NCBI RefSeq assembly: GCF_024498135.1
Contig: NZ_JANHOH010000001.1
Location: 1,674,001 to 1,738,000 of the forward strand
DNA length: 64,000 bases
Origin: Mucilaginibacter aquariorum
Lineage (GTDB): Bacteria > Bacteroidota > Bacteroidia > Sphingobacteriales > Sphingobacteriaceae
Reading direction: 5' to 3'
In this document: positions 17,663 through 27,083 of the stretch, in pieces
How positions within the stretch are numbered: the first letter of the stretch is position 1
How the letters are laid out: every line of letters starts with the position of its first letter
The notes under the pieces: generated by a model
What the model was told of the DNA's origin: nothing
Databases searched by the model: none
What the model saw: the letters and a program-made list of their open reading frames with translations, nothing else
Made by a program: the position numbers and the translations under genes

Positions 17663-19342
17663 TTAGTAACCCGGATTTTGCGTCAGCTTTGGATTGGTAA
17701 CGATCTCGATATTAGGAATTGGCCAAAGGTAATCCCTGTTAGAGTTAAACAACCGGGTTTCTATTACACGCATAGCCGCTTTATTAGGTACGTTGTCGTA
17801 ATTTGCAATACCGTTTGCATCTATAACAGGTGCAGTGGCTAATAATCCCTTAGCTATACGGCCGTAAAATGGCCCCTTCATTGCCTGTTCAGCTATTTTC
17901 CATCTACGGATATCAAAAAGCCTTACGCCCTCCATAGCTAGTTCATACATACGTTCTTTGCGTACAATAGAACGAAGTTCGGCTTGTGAAAGCCCCGATT
18001 GTATTGCAGGCATATTTACACTTGGCCTTTGGCGAACAGTATTAATAGCATCATAAACGCTTGCATCTATCTGCCCGGCTTCTATTTTAGCCTCTGCATA
18101 GGTTAGCAAAACCTCAGCGTATCTTATTAAGATGATATTTAACTCTGAATTGGCCACATCTACTTTGTCAGTTAAATCGACATATTTACGCCAGCAATAA
18201 CCGGTAAAAGATGCATAAGCGTTTATAGCATCCTGGTTATCTATCCTTGTTGCGGGGTTGGCATTATAATTCCAGCATTTAAGGCTGTCTTTATGTGTTT
18301 CAAACTGATAATTAAAATACACAGAACCAGGTAGCGCAATGGTAAAGGCAAGCCGTGGGTCGCGGTTTACAAATGGTTTTGTGGGGTCGTACAAGGGCGA
18401 TTTATCAATTGTTAAGCCATCAGTACATTCATAAGAATCAACCAATGATTGAGAGGGAACTTTATTGGAGGTACCCTGCCCGTTTCTTGACAATAAGTTG
18501 CGGGGCACCGAGTGTGTCCTTTTTGCTGTTTTTAAATACTGTAGGGCAAGAATGATCTCTTTTGAACTTTGACCATTATAAGTGAATAGCCCACCAAAAT
18601 TTGGATGGAGGCTGTAAGTATTTAAATCCATTACTGCCTTGGCGGCCTCGGCGGCAACATCCCATTTTTGGTTAAACAAGGCGGCGCGTGCTTTAAAGGC
18701 AAGTGCCGCACCTTTTGTTGCACGGCCAACATCAGCTGCGCCATAAGTTACCGGCAAATCTTTGGCTGCTTCATCTAATTCGGTTAATACAAAGGTTAAC
18801 ACTTCTTCCTTGGTATTTCTTGGTAACTGTGCATCGTTTAAACTCAGCATTTTTGTTACCAGTGGTACCCCGCCATACAACTCAATTAAGTTTTGATAGG
18901 CATATGCCCTGCCAAAGCGGGCTTCCGCAATACACCTGGCATAAGTAGCGGGTGTTGTTACATCTTTTACCTTACTAACATTATCCAGGATAAAATTACA
19001 CCTTGCAATAAGCTTGTAAAATCCGGTCCACAGACTTAACGCATAATCGCTGTTACTGTCCTGGTTACCTTTTCCTAATGCCTGAAGGCCGCTTGTATTA
19101 CGGTCCCAGTTAATATCTGTAGTTGCATCTATAGTAGTATTATAGGGCATGGCATCGGTTGGGGTAATGGCCATAGCAGTGTATATACCATTCACAGCCA
19201 ATATCAATTCATCCTGACTGGTAAAGAAAGATTCATTTGAAGGGCCTGATAAAGGATCTTTATCCAGGTAGTCTTTATTACAAGCTGACCCTGCCAGAAG
19301 CAGGATAGAGATTATTAAACAAAACTTTATATTCTTTTTCAT
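17663..19342 (-). CDS. SusD/RagB-type outer-membrane glycan-binding lipoprotein
   Basis: A 559-residue surface lipoprotein. The lipobox is LLAGSACNKDY. SusD helical repeats are followed by the family signature LRSIVRKERMYELAMEGVRLFDIRRW and the C-terminal IPNIEIVTNPKLTQNPGY typical of SusD proteins. It caps the SusC transporter encoded 10 bp upstream and helps bind the oligosaccharide. The substrate cannot be deduced. It belongs to the operon controlled by the ECF sigma/FecR pair further upstream. Confidence 0.96.
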   Translation of the reverse strand: MKKNIKFCLIISILLLAGSACNKDYLDKDPLSGPSNESFFTSQDELILAVNGIYTAMAITPTDAMPYNTTIDATTDINWDRNTSGLQALGKGNQDSNSDYALSLWTGFYKLIARCNFILDNVSKVKDVTTPATYARCIAEARFGRAYAYQNLIELYGGVPLVTKMLSLNDAQLPRNTKEEVLTFVLTELDEAAKDLPVTYGAADVGRATKGAALAFKARAALFNQKWDVAAEAAKAVMDLNTYSLHPNFGGLFTYNGQSSKEIILALQYLKTAKRTHSVPRNLLSRNGQGTSNKVPSQSLVDSYECTDGLTIDKSPLYDPTKPFVNRDPRLAFTIALPGSVYFNYQFETHKDSLKCWNYNANPATRIDNQDAINAYASFTGYCWRKYVDLTDKVDVANSELNIILIRYAEVLLTYAEAKIEAGQIDASVYDAINTVRQRPSVNMPAIQSGLSQAELRSIVRKERMYELAMEGVRLFDIRRWKIAEQAMKGPFYGRIAKGLLATAPVIDANGIANYDNVPNKAAMRVIETRLFNSNRDYLWPIPNIEIVTNPKLTQNPGY

Positions 19343-19352
19343 TTTTAAAATA

Positions 19353-22300
19353 TTAAAAATTAGCGCTTAAACCAAAACTGTAAACCTTAACCTGCGGGTA
19401 CACACTTACCGTTCCAACAGGCGATTCTACATCAAAGCCATCCCAAAACCTATCAAGCGTAAAGAGGTTTGAACCATTAACATAAACCCGTAACTTTTTA
19501 ATACCAGCCAAACCAGATATGGAAGCAGGGAAAGTATAGCCTATCTGTACATTTTTAAGGCGCACATAGGAGGCATCCTTCATCCAAAAGCTTGAGTTTT
19601 GTTCATTGTTAGATTCGCCGAATGCCAGGCGTGGGTATTTAGCATTGGGGGTTTCGGGTGTCCAGCGGTCTTTATTAGGTTCAAGTATAGTACCTCCTAA
19701 ATTCCCTACACTAAATGGCATTATTCCGGGCCCGTATAAATAAGAATTGCCTTTTCCAACGCCCTGTAAAAGGAAGCTTAGATCGATGCCTTTATAAGAG
19801 CTGTTAAAATTAACACCAAATGTATAGCGTGGAATAACGCTACCCAAAACCACCTTGTCGTTATCGTTTATTAAACCGTCATTGTTTTGGTCCTTATACT
19901 TTAAATCGCCTGGGGCAACTGTGCCAAATTGTTTTGCATGGCCGGCAACATCCGCGGCATCTTTAAAAAATCCCTCGGCCTGTAAACCATAAATAGAATT
20001 GTAAGCATAACCCTCACGGCTAACCTGACGCTTGTTTTCGCTTATCCCACGCATATCAACCACTTTATTTATTACATCAGACAGGTTTACGTTTATGCCA
20101 TATTTAAATTCGTTGATATTTCCTTTATACCCTATAGCTAAGTCCCATCCCTTGTTACTAATTACCCCGGCATTCTGGAACGGAGCATTCAGGCCCATAA
20201 TTAAAGGGACATTCAGTGTTAAGAGAATATCTTTTGTTTTCCTACTGTAGTAATCGGCGGATATGGTAAGGTTAGAAAACAAAGTCATGTCAATGCCGAT
20301 ATCAGACATTTCTGTAGTTTCCCAGCTGATATCTGAATTGGCCAGGTCATTAAGTGCTGCTATATTCACTATCTGGTTGCCTAAAGTACCCGAACCCAAG
20401 TCGACAGATGTTACGTATGGATAAGTGCCAATGTTTTGATTACCTAAGCGGCCCCATGATGCCCTTAACTTTAACTCATCAACCACGCGTTTAAGTGGTT
20501 CCATAAATTTCTCCTCAGATATTCGCCATCCGGCAGAAGCTGAAGGGAAAAAGGCATACTTATTACCTTTAGAAAAACGTGATGACCCATCATATCGGCC
20601 ATTCACTTCTAACAGGTATTTTTGCTTATAATCATAATTTATCCTGCCAAAAAACGAGCGCAGTGCCCACTCTTCGGATGTACCGGTGGTTTGCTGATTC
20701 ACAGCCGAACCGGCATTTATTACCGGGTAATTTGTCAATACATAGGTATCACGAAAGGCGCTTATATAATCATTGTGATAATCTTCCTCCGAAGCGCCTA
20801 AAAGCACTTTAAGAGTATGAGCGCCAAATCCCTTATTAGCAGTAAGTGTGGCCCGCATGTTGTTATAAATTGAGCGACTGTTACTTTCTGTTAATGAAGT
20901 TAAAGCAGGCGATCTATAACCTATTGTACCATCGGGATAATAGGTTTGAATAGCTTTATTAAAGTTTTTACCAATAGACTCTCCCAGCTTAGGTGCAATG
21001 GTAAACTCGGCAGTAAGCCAGTCTACCGGGCGATAATTAAGGGATGCATTGATAATTCCGGATGGGCTTGTGGTTTGGTTGGTGCCACCATCTATACTTG
21101 CAGCAACCGGATTAAGTCCATTCCACCCAATCCCCCATGTACCGTTAGAATTTTTTGCTAACTGGTTGGCGGGGATACCGTCCATCTGGTTAAATACATT
21201 TCCGGTACCTATGGCTGGCTCTTTAGTGATGCCGTTTACAAACTGAAGATCGAATTTCATACTCAGCTTTTTTGAAAACGTTATATCAGTATTATTACGA
21301 ACGGTATAACGCCTGTAACCCGAGTTTTCTATGATACCTTTTTGGTCAAAATATCCAACCGAGGTAAGTACACGGATATTATCCGATCCACCGTTAATAT
21401 TTACAAAATGACTTTGCTGAAAACCCGAACCGGTTAATACCTCTTTTTGCCAGTTTGTGTTGGGGTATTTATCAGAACTTACCCCGTTCTGCAAACGGTA
21501 TTGTTCAATTAAATCATTTGGATATAGTTGGGTTCTGCCTACATTGGTGTAGGCTTCATTCATCAGCAGCATATGGTCGAGTGCATTCACCACATCGGGC
21601 ATATTAGTTGGCTTTTGCCAGCCCGCGTAACTATTATAGGTTATGCTGATCTTTTTACCCGAACCACGTTTAGTAGTAATTAAAATAACACCATTGGCAG
21701 CACGCGAACCATAAATAGATGCTGATGCGGCATCTTTTAAAATGGATATCGATTCAATAATATTGGCATCAATGTTATTCATTGTGCCTTCTATACCATC
21801 AATCAATACCAAAGGGTCGGCATTACCAGTTGTTCCAACGCCCCTGATACGAATAGTTCCCGCATCCCCACCGGGCCTACCCGAGTTTTGAATAACGGTT
21901 ACCCCAGGGGCTACCCCGGCTAAAGCCGCAGACGTTTGGCCTACCGGGCGGGTATCAAGATCCTTACCAGACACTACAGAAACCGCGCCGGTTAAATTGA
22001 CTTTCTTTTGCGTGCCATAACCAACAACCACCACTTCGTTTAAAGCCGAGGCCCTTTCCTTAAGTTGAATGGTGATGGTGTTTCTTCCGTTTACTTGTAC
22101 CTCCTGTGTATTAAAACCTAAATAACTAAACACTAAAGTGCCGTTACCATCAGGGGCGTTTATCGAATAATTACCATCTATATCGGTAGTTGTACCTATA
22201 GTTGTCCCATTAAGTTTAACATTAACCCCGGGAATCGGCCTCCCGAGCGTATCGGTTACTTTGCCTTTAATTATAAACGCAGGCAGTGGCACTTCAGATA

Positions 22301-22733
22301 CTTTTTGTGTTGTTTTAGGCAACCTCCTGATAACTACTGTTTTTTGATTAATAGAATAGGTTAATGGCTGCCCGGCGAAACATTGTTTAAGCGCATCCTC
22401 CAACGAAGCATTTTTAAACTCGGCATCAACCGGTTTAGTCCCTTTCATCATTTCATCGGTGTACAGAAAGTTGTAATCCGTTTGCTTTCTAATCTCTTTC
22501 AACACATCTTCCAGCGAAGCATTTTGTTTGTTAAAGGTTACTTTTTGCGCATCGGCCGCGAGGCTGATTTGCAGAAGCATGGTAATCAAAAAAGCAAATG
22601 TTAAATTTATTCGCATAATGATCTTTCTTTTATTTGCCGAGTTGCAGCCAAAAAACTTCGATTTGGCAACGATAGGCGTTTTGTCGTGGACATAAGCTGG
22701 GAGCTTATACCCGGTTTGAGTAAAAAAATTCAT
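19353..22733 (-). CDS. SusC-type TonB-dependent transducer with STN domain
   Basis: A 1126-residue outer-membrane receptor. After a long leader and signal segment there is an STN (secretin/TonB N-terminal) domain at about 60-150 (ASLEDVLKEIRKQTDYNFLY), a carboxypeptidase-like domain (GKVTDTLGRPIPGVNVKLNG), the SusC box NEVVVVGYGTQKKVNL, a plug (LKDASASIYGSRAANGVI) and a beta-barrel ending FGLSANF. The STN domain contacts FecR in the periplasm, so this receptor signals as well as transports; FecR and the ECF sigma gene lie directly upstream. The ATG at 22733 fits the long leaders seen in Sphingobacteriaceae; an ATG at 22616 is the alternative. Confidence 0.96.
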   Translation of the reverse strand: MNFFTQTGYKLPAYVHDKTPIVAKSKFFGCNSANKRKIIMRINLTFAFLITMLLQISLAADAQKVTFNKQNASLEDVLKEIRKQTDYNFLYTDEMMKGTKPVDAEFKNASLEDALKQCFAGQPLTYSINQKTVVIRRLPKTTQKVSEVPLPAFIIKGKVTDTLGRPIPGVNVKLNGTTIGTTTDIDGNYSINAPDGNGTLVFSYLGFNTQEVQVNGRNTITIQLKERASALNEVVVVGYGTQKKVNLTGAVSVVSGKDLDTRPVGQTSAALAGVAPGVTVIQNSGRPGGDAGTIRIRGVGTTGNADPLVLIDGIEGTMNNIDANIIESISILKDAASASIYGSRAANGVILITTKRGSGKKISITYNSYAGWQKPTNMPDVVNALDHMLLMNEAYTNVGRTQLYPNDLIEQYRLQNGVSSDKYPNTNWQKEVLTGSGFQQSHFVNINGGSDNIRVLTSVGYFDQKGIIENSGYRRYTVRNNTDITFSKKLSMKFDLQFVNGITKEPAIGTGNVFNQMDGIPANQLAKNSNGTWGIGWNGLNPVAASIDGGTNQTTSPSGIINASLNYRPVDWLTAEFTIAPKLGESIGKNFNKAIQTYYPDGTIGYRSPALTSLTESNSRSIYNNMRATLTANKGFGAHTLKVLLGASEEDYHNDYISAFRDTYVLTNYPVINAGSAVNQQTTGTSEEWALRSFFGRINYDYKQKYLLEVNGRYDGSSRFSKGNKYAFFPSASAGWRISEEKFMEPLKRVVDELKLRASWGRLGNQNIGTYPYVTSVDLGSGTLGNQIVNIAALNDLANSDISWETTEMSDIGIDMTLFSNLTISADYYSRKTKDILLTLNVPLIMGLNAPFQNAGVISNKGWDLAIGYKGNINEFKYGINVNLSDVINKVVDMRGISENKRQVSREGYAYNSIYGLQAEGFFKDAADVAGHAKQFGTVAPGDLKYKDQNNDGLINDNDKVVLGSVIPRYTFGVNFNSSYKGIDLSFLLQGVGKGNSYLYGPGIMPFSVGNLGGTILEPNKDRWTPETPNAKYPRLAFGESNNEQNSSFWMKDASYVRLKNVQIGYTFPASISGLAGIKKLRVYVNGSNLFTLDRFWDGFDVESPVGTVSVYPQVKVYSFGLSANF

Positions 22734-22808
22734 ACATTTGAACGTTTGGTTTTTAATTGGTTATTAGATTGTTAGACGACGATTTATATGCTAATTCCAG
22801 ACATTTTG

Positions 22809-22832
22809 AGGTTCCGCCTGCCAGCGGAACCT
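22809..22832. other. Stem-loop between FecR and SusC genes
   Basis: A perfect 9-bp inverted repeat (AGGTTCCGC / GCGGAACCT) with a 6-nt loop in the 129-bp gap between the FecR gene and the SusC start. It lacks a clear T-run on the minus strand, so it may be a weak terminator or an mRNA processing or stability element separating the regulatory and structural parts. Confidence 0.5.
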
Positions 22833-22862
22833 TCATATTTCCAGACGCATTAAAAGCTTTTC

Positions 22863-24119
22863 TTATGGCATAACTATTATCCTTTTCTTTCCCGGTTCTG
22901 CCGGATCGTTTTCTGTTTTAAAATGAACGGCCCCTGTTAATTGCAGCACATCCAATATTTGCGCTACATCGTTAAATCTTGATATTGTCCCTACAAATCT
23001 TTCTTGCGTAACATTCCCTTCGTATTGAATGTTGATATCATACCATCTGGAAATCTGGCGCATAATACTGCCAATATCTTCATGAGAGAAAATAAAATAG
23101 CCATTCTTCCAGGCAATAGCCAGTGTGGCGTCAACATCTGCAATTTGAATTTGGGTGCCAACCATCGCCTGTTGCCCGGGCTTTAACAACTGCGAATTAT
23201 TGGTTTTCGATTGAACTACTTTTACGCTGCCCTCTAATAAAGTGGTTTTTATTGCGGCTTCATCGGCGTAAGCGTTAATGTTGAAGTGGGTGCCCAATAC
23301 CTCAACTGTTTGGTTATTTGTAATTACCTTAAACGGTATACGGTTACCTTCACGCCCCGCAACAGAAGGGCTGCTGAGCTTTGCTATTTCGAAGTATGCT
23401 TCTCCCGTAAGTTCAACTACGCGCTCCTTATTTGAAAATGCAGCCGGGAATTTCAATGAAGATGCGGCATTAAGCCATACTTTACTTCCATCAGATAAAG
23501 TTACCTGGTACTGCCCACCACGAGGGGTAGTAATAGTATTATATAATGCAGGTGCATTGGCGCTTAACTGGTTTGATGCATTATATACAATTTTGCCACC
23601 TACTGCTTTGCGGATATCAATATTAGCCTGTTTAGCTAAGATACCATTTTGCGCGTCGCCCAGTATGATATGTGAACCATCGGCAAGGGTAAGTACAGCC
23701 TTGTTACCGCCCGGCAGAATTTGATTTTTTGATGTGGGTTTAGTTACTGCAATTTCCTGCTTTTTGCCGTTTGGGCTTGATAGGAAATAGGTTGCAACTG
23801 AGACAATCAGTATAAAAGCGGCTGCTATTGAAGCCATCTTTTTAAAAGACGGCCACAGTGTTTTTACGGGTTTAGCTTGTTCACCTTCCTTTTCTAATGC
23901 GTCAATTCCTTCCTCAATACGGCTGGCCAAATGCGGATGCAGCATTGGTTCCTCATCCGAACTTCTTTGAATAACAAACTGATATTTATCAAGTATCTGC
24001 TGCACCTCATCTAAGGGGGCAGTATTTAACCATTCAATAAATAATTCATGTTCCTCTTTTGTATGCCGGTTGGCTATGTACTTTTCCAGGAACTCATTAA
24101 GTGATTTTTCGTCCATCAT
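22863..24119 (-). CDS. FecR-family anti-sigma factor
   Basis: A 418-residue inner-membrane protein. The cytoplasmic N-terminus (FLEKYIANRHTKEEHELFIEWLN) binds the sigma factor. A single membrane helix (ASIAAAFILIVSVATYFLSS, about residues 110-130) follows, then the periplasmic FecR domain (TTPRGGQYQVTLSDGSKVWLNAASSLKFPA) and a C-terminal domain that meets the receptor STN domain. The ATG at 24117-24119 is preferred over the TTG at 24146. It lies between the ECF sigma and the STN-SusC genes, the classical order for a trans-envelope signalling unit. Confidence 0.94.
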   Translation of the reverse strand: MMDEKSLNEFLEKYIANRHTKEEHELFIEWLNTAPLDEVQQILDKYQFVIQRSSDEEPMLHPHLASRIEEGIDALEKEGEQAKPVKTLWPSFKKMASIAAAFILIVSVATYFLSSPNGKKQEIAVTKPTSKNQILPGGNKAVLTLADGSHIILGDAQNGILAKQANIDIRKAVGGKIVYNASNQLSANAPALYNTITTPRGGQYQVTLSDGSKVWLNAASSLKFPAAFSNKERVVELTGEAYFEIAKLSSPSVAGREGNRIPFKVITNNQTVEVLGTHFNINAYADEAAIKTTLLEGSVKVVQSKTNNSQLLKPGQQAMVGTQIQIADVDATLAIAWKNGYFIFSHEDIGSIMRQISRWYDINIQYEGNVTQERFVGTISRFNDVAQILDVLQLTGAVHFKTENDPAEPGKKRIIVMP

Positions 24120-24230
24120 TATGGTAGAGACGAACGGGCCGGACAAAAGAACCCCTCGGGGCGAATCTTTTTTTTATTTAATATGATTGTAACTACAGCT
24201 TAAGGAAGTTTTTTCTTAATTAGCGTACTA

Positions 24231-24824
24231 TTACAACTCAAAAAGAGAGATAAACAGCCCTAAAAATAGCGTAAGCTCGGCGTGCTTCTGCAAGTATGCT
24301 TTAACAAAGTGCAAACCCATATATAGTTGTTTTTTTACAACGAATTTTGAGATATCCAATCTTTCGGCTATCTCATCAAGGCTAAGATCTTCTTTAGTAC
24401 GCATTTCAACTATTAACTTCCTTTTTTCGGGAAGTAAGTTTATTGCATCCTGGGCTATCTGATAATACTCTCCATAAATAATATTAGACTCAAGTCCTTC
24501 AACGGTTTCTTCAGTATCGTCCTTTATCTTCAGGAATATTTTTTCCCTGGTTTGATTTCTTCTTATTTCGTCAAGCATGAGGTTCTTGGCGCATTGATAT
24601 AAATAGGCTTTAAAACAATTGATGTTTTTTAACGATGCCCTGCGCTCCCATATTTTTATAAAGACATTTTGAACGATATCTTCACTTGTCTCCTTTGATT
24701 TTGTAAACAAGTATATATAGCGGTAAACACTATTAATATATCGCGAATAAAGGACAGTAAAGGCTGTGCGCTCGCCTTCAATAATACGAAGTATTAGTGC
24801 CCTTTCATCTTCGTGTCCGGTCAT
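24231..24824 (-). CDS. RNA polymerase ECF sigma factor (sigma-70 family, Bacteroidota type)
   Basis: A 197-residue ECF sigma factor. Region 2 runs from about 20 to 90 (FTVLYSRYINSVYRYIYLFT, SEDIVQNVFIKIWERR, FKAYLYQCAKN) and region 4 from about 125 to 180 (LLPEKRKLIVEMRTKEDLSLDEIAERLDIS). A hydrophobic tail (LFLGLFISLFEL) follows region 4. It should be held by the FecR protein encoded downstream and be freed when the STN-SusC receptor binds its ligand, activating the SusC/SusD/FAD-oxidoreductase genes. Confidence 0.95.
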   Translation of the reverse strand: MTGHEDERALILRIIEGERTAFTVLYSRYINSVYRYIYLFTKSKETSEDIVQNVFIKIWERRASLKNINCFKAYLYQCAKNLMLDEIRRNQTREKIFLKIKDDTEETVEGLESNIIYGEYYQIAQDAINLLPEKRKLIVEMRTKEDLSLDEIAERLDISKFVVKKQLYMGLHFVKAYLQKHAELTLFLGLFISLFEL

Positions 24825-25192
24825 TTATTAAATAGGTTAGTAATAATTGGTAACCAAATGTAATAAAATTAATATCATGTACTTATTTAAAGTAATTTCC
24901 ATTTGTCCAAAATGCCCTATCCCTCCGCAGATATTATCATTAAAAACGAAAACCCTGTAAATAAATAACTTACAAGCTTTTTCGTTTCATTATTCATATA
25001 GTTATTGGCCAAATACCTTGTGTGGAATGTTAAGTCTTATGGCATATTTGATGCCCGGGTAAATTATGATTTTGTAAAAACGAAGCTCAACCTGAAAGTG
25101 GGGGCCAGTAATTAACTAACCAATATTATAATTCGTTTTTAGGCGACCCTGCTATAGGTGGTTTTTATTACACCATGCTAACTTATAACTTG
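24825..25192. other. Intergenic region with receptor remnant
   Basis: The part next to the sigma gene should hold its promoter. Positions 24825-25006 show no gene I can support. From about 25007 there is the frameshifted end of a TonB-dependent receptor, described separately. Confidence 0.5.
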
Positions 25193-25199
25193 CTATAGC
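25007..25199 (+). pseudogene. Frameshifted C-terminal remnant of a TonB-dependent receptor
   Basis: On the plus strand one frame reads VWNVKSYGIFDARVNYDF then VKTKLNLKVGASN before a stop. The next frame immediately continues LTNQYYNSFLGDPAIGG then [11 protein letters not shown] and a stop at about 25195-25197. Together these match the last barrel strands of TonB-dependent outer-membrane receptors (FDARVNY..., ...GASNLL.N.YY..., IGGFYY...LTYN). The frame shift and absence of the rest of the gene show a decayed fragment. It is on the opposite strand from all genes around it, so an older rearrangement or insertion is likely. Identification is by pattern only. Confidence 0.6.
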
Positions 25200-25432
25200 A
25201 TTAAATTATCAATTGCCTCGGCCAGCGCTCTATCCTTTTCAGTAACAATATCGCCCTGGTCATGCGTTGATAACCAGATCTCTACTTTATTCCATTCGTT
25301 TTTCCAGGTTGGATGATGTTGATTAGATTCTGCCAGCAAAGCAACCCTGGTCATAAAGGAAAAAGCTTCAGAGAAATTCTTAAACTTAAATTCCTTATAT
25401 AATTTGTTATCAATTTCCTGCCAACTTTTCAT
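25193..25432 (-). CDS. phhB: 4a-hydroxytetrahydrobiopterin dehydratase (pterin-4-alpha-carbinolamine dehydratase)
   Basis: A 79-residue cytoplasmic enzyme that dehydrates the carbinolamine made by pterin-dependent hydroxylases such as phenylalanine hydroxylase, recycling the pterin. The active-site block [22 protein letters not shown] matches the family consensus with its His-His-Pro. At 79 residues it is at the short end of the family, as usual in Bacteroidota. Its 3' end overlaps by a few bases the receptor remnant on the other strand. No hydroxylase gene lies in the window. Confidence 0.9.
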   Translation of the reverse strand: MKSWQEIDNKLYKEFKFKNFSEAFSFMTRVALLAESNQHHPTWKNEWNKVEIWLSTHDQGDIVTEKDRALAEAIDNLML

Positions 25433-25539
25433 TACCTCTTTTTTATAGAATAACCAACTTTAGGCCAACATGTTTTAGGTTAGCAGGAGGCACAAAATTG
25501 GATGTATGCGTATGATCACCGGCCTTTGCATGAACCATA

Positions 25540-26796
25540 TTAAAATAATATCCAGGCGATGCCCAGGGTAACGAAAATATTGAAGGTTTGTGCTATTAAA
25601 AATGCATATAAAGGTTTCTTGCTGTTCTCGTTAAACAGATCGGCAAAATTGGTTTCCAGGCCAATGCTGGTAAAAGCCAGTGCAAACCAAAGTCCTTGCA
25701 GGCTCTTTAAACTGTCTTTAACAGCGGTGATTGTTGAAGGGCCTACTACAAAAGAAAACAATAAAGAGGCGCCTATAAAACCTAATACAAATTTTGGAAA
25801 CCGTTCCCATATCACTCCCAGGGTGGGTTTGGTGTCTTTATCTTTTGCTGACGGATGTTTTGTATAGGTCCAATAAATGGAAATAGCAAAAGCTGCAAGG
25901 CCAAGTAACACATTCTGAGAAAATTTAACAATGGTACTGATCTTCAAGGCAGCTTCGCCAACCAAAGTTCCCGATGCTACAACGGCACCTGTAGTATCAA
26001 TACTACCACCCAGCCATGCGCCTGTAACTTCCTGCGAAAAATGAAAATAATTGGCAATGATGGGCATAAAGATCATCATAGGAATAGCCGTAATAAGCAC
26101 CATAGAGATCACATAGGATAACTTTTTTGAATCTCCTTTGATCGCTCCCGCGGTGGCAATAGCTGCAGAAACACCACAGATGGATACAGCACTGGAGATC
26201 ATCATGGCTATTTCATCGTCAACCTTTAGCTTTTTACAAACCCAAAAAGCAAAATACCATACCGAGGTTACCACCAGCAATGCCTGGATCAAGCCCAGGG
26301 AGCCGGCCTTTAATATATCTGTAAAGATCACCGAGGTGCCCAGCAAAACCAGGCCGACTTTTACAAACAATTCGGTTGACAGGGAATTTTTGAGCCAATC
26401 GGGAAGTTTGAAAAAATTGCTTATAATTAAACCTAATAACAGACTAAAGATCACGGCTTCCAGATTCAGTGCCTTTGCCTGGCCGCTTCCGGTTAAAATG
26501 AGCGCGATAATAGTGATGAGATAAACCAAAGGAAAACCCAATATATAATTCCTGATAGATTTCCCGATAATTAATGCGCCTACCCCGCCGATGATCAACA
26601 CAAATACAAATTGAGTCAGGATCTTAATCAGGTTGTTGGCACCCAATACTTTCGAGGTGAGTTCGGCGCCACTTGTCCACCCAAATGCAGGTACAGGTAC
26701 AAGCAAACCAGCAATAGCCAGTACAATAATTAATGAGCCTAAAATTACTACTGTCCAGTCTTCGTGTAAGGTAAATTTAGTGGTGGATGACGACAT
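25540..26796 (-). CDS. YeiH-family (UPF0324) putative sulfate exporter, membrane protein
   Basis: A 418-residue polytopic membrane protein with about ten or more hydrophobic helices. Family marks are VGLVLLGTSVIFTDILKAGS, SAVSICGVSAAIATAGAIKG, WLGGSIDTTGAVVASG and the C-terminal FTSIGLETNF. It is longer than the roughly 340 residues usual for YeiH proteins because of extra membrane helices at the N-terminus. The sulfate-export assignment of the family is weakly supported. A small sulfite-oxidase-fold protein is encoded 287 bp upstream on the same strand, which might point to sulfur oxyanion handling. Confidence 0.88.
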   Translation of the reverse strand: MSSSTTKFTLHEDWTVVILGSLIIVLAIAGLLVPVPAFGWTSGAELTSKVLGANNLIKILTQFVFVLIIGGVGALIIGKSIRNYILGFPLVYLITIIALILTGSGQAKALNLEAVIFSLLLGLIISNFFKLPDWLKNSLSTELFVKVGLVLLGTSVIFTDILKAGSLGLIQALLVVTSVWYFAFWVCKKLKVDDEIAMMISSAVSICGVSAAIATAGAIKGDSKKLSYVISMVLITAIPMMIFMPIIANYFHFSQEVTGAWLGGSIDTTGAVVASGTLVGEAALKISTIVKFSQNVLLGLAAFAISIYWTYTKHPSAKDKDTKPTLGVIWERFPKFVLGFIGASLLFSFVVGPSTITAVKDSLKSLQGLWFALAFTSIGLETNFADLFNENSKKPLYAFLIAQTFNIFVTLGIAWILF

Positions 26797-26896
26797 AGTT
26801 GTTATTTTTAATAATAAATAGGTTTATAAATTAACGCAGATGTTAATACATCTTTAAGTTTAAGGGTGCGCCCGGCCGAATGATATCCACACATGT

Positions 26897-26916
26897 ACAC
26901 CACCATCCGGTGGTGT
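26897..26916. other. Small stem-loop upstream of the YeiH gene
   Basis: A perfect 8-bp inverted repeat (ACACCACC / GGTGGTGT) with a 4-nt loop in the gap between the sulfite-oxidase-fold gene and YeiH. There is no T-run, so a terminator for the upstream gene is possible but weak; it could also be a protein-binding site. I see no gene in the rest of 26797-27083. Confidence 0.35.
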
Positions 26917-27083
26917 GGAAGATAAACAAATATAAATTCCTTTTGCAAAAAAGCACAGTAGGCGATCTGGTAATACGGGCCGGGTAAATAATTGGCCAAT
27001 ATCAATTATGCCAATAATTAAACATTAACAGAAGTTGATTTTATTAACGACGGGGCGATTTAATAACCACTAAAAATATTACG

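Noticed and set aside
24825..25006. Upstream continuation of the receptor pseudogene
   Set aside because: No frame in this stretch gave convincing barrel-strand sequence, so the remnant was limited to its recognisable end.
26808..27005. 65-residue minus-strand reading frame upstream of YeiH
   Set aside because: It has no family resemblance, contains the 26897 inverted repeat and unusual composition; it looks like promoter DNA, not a gene.
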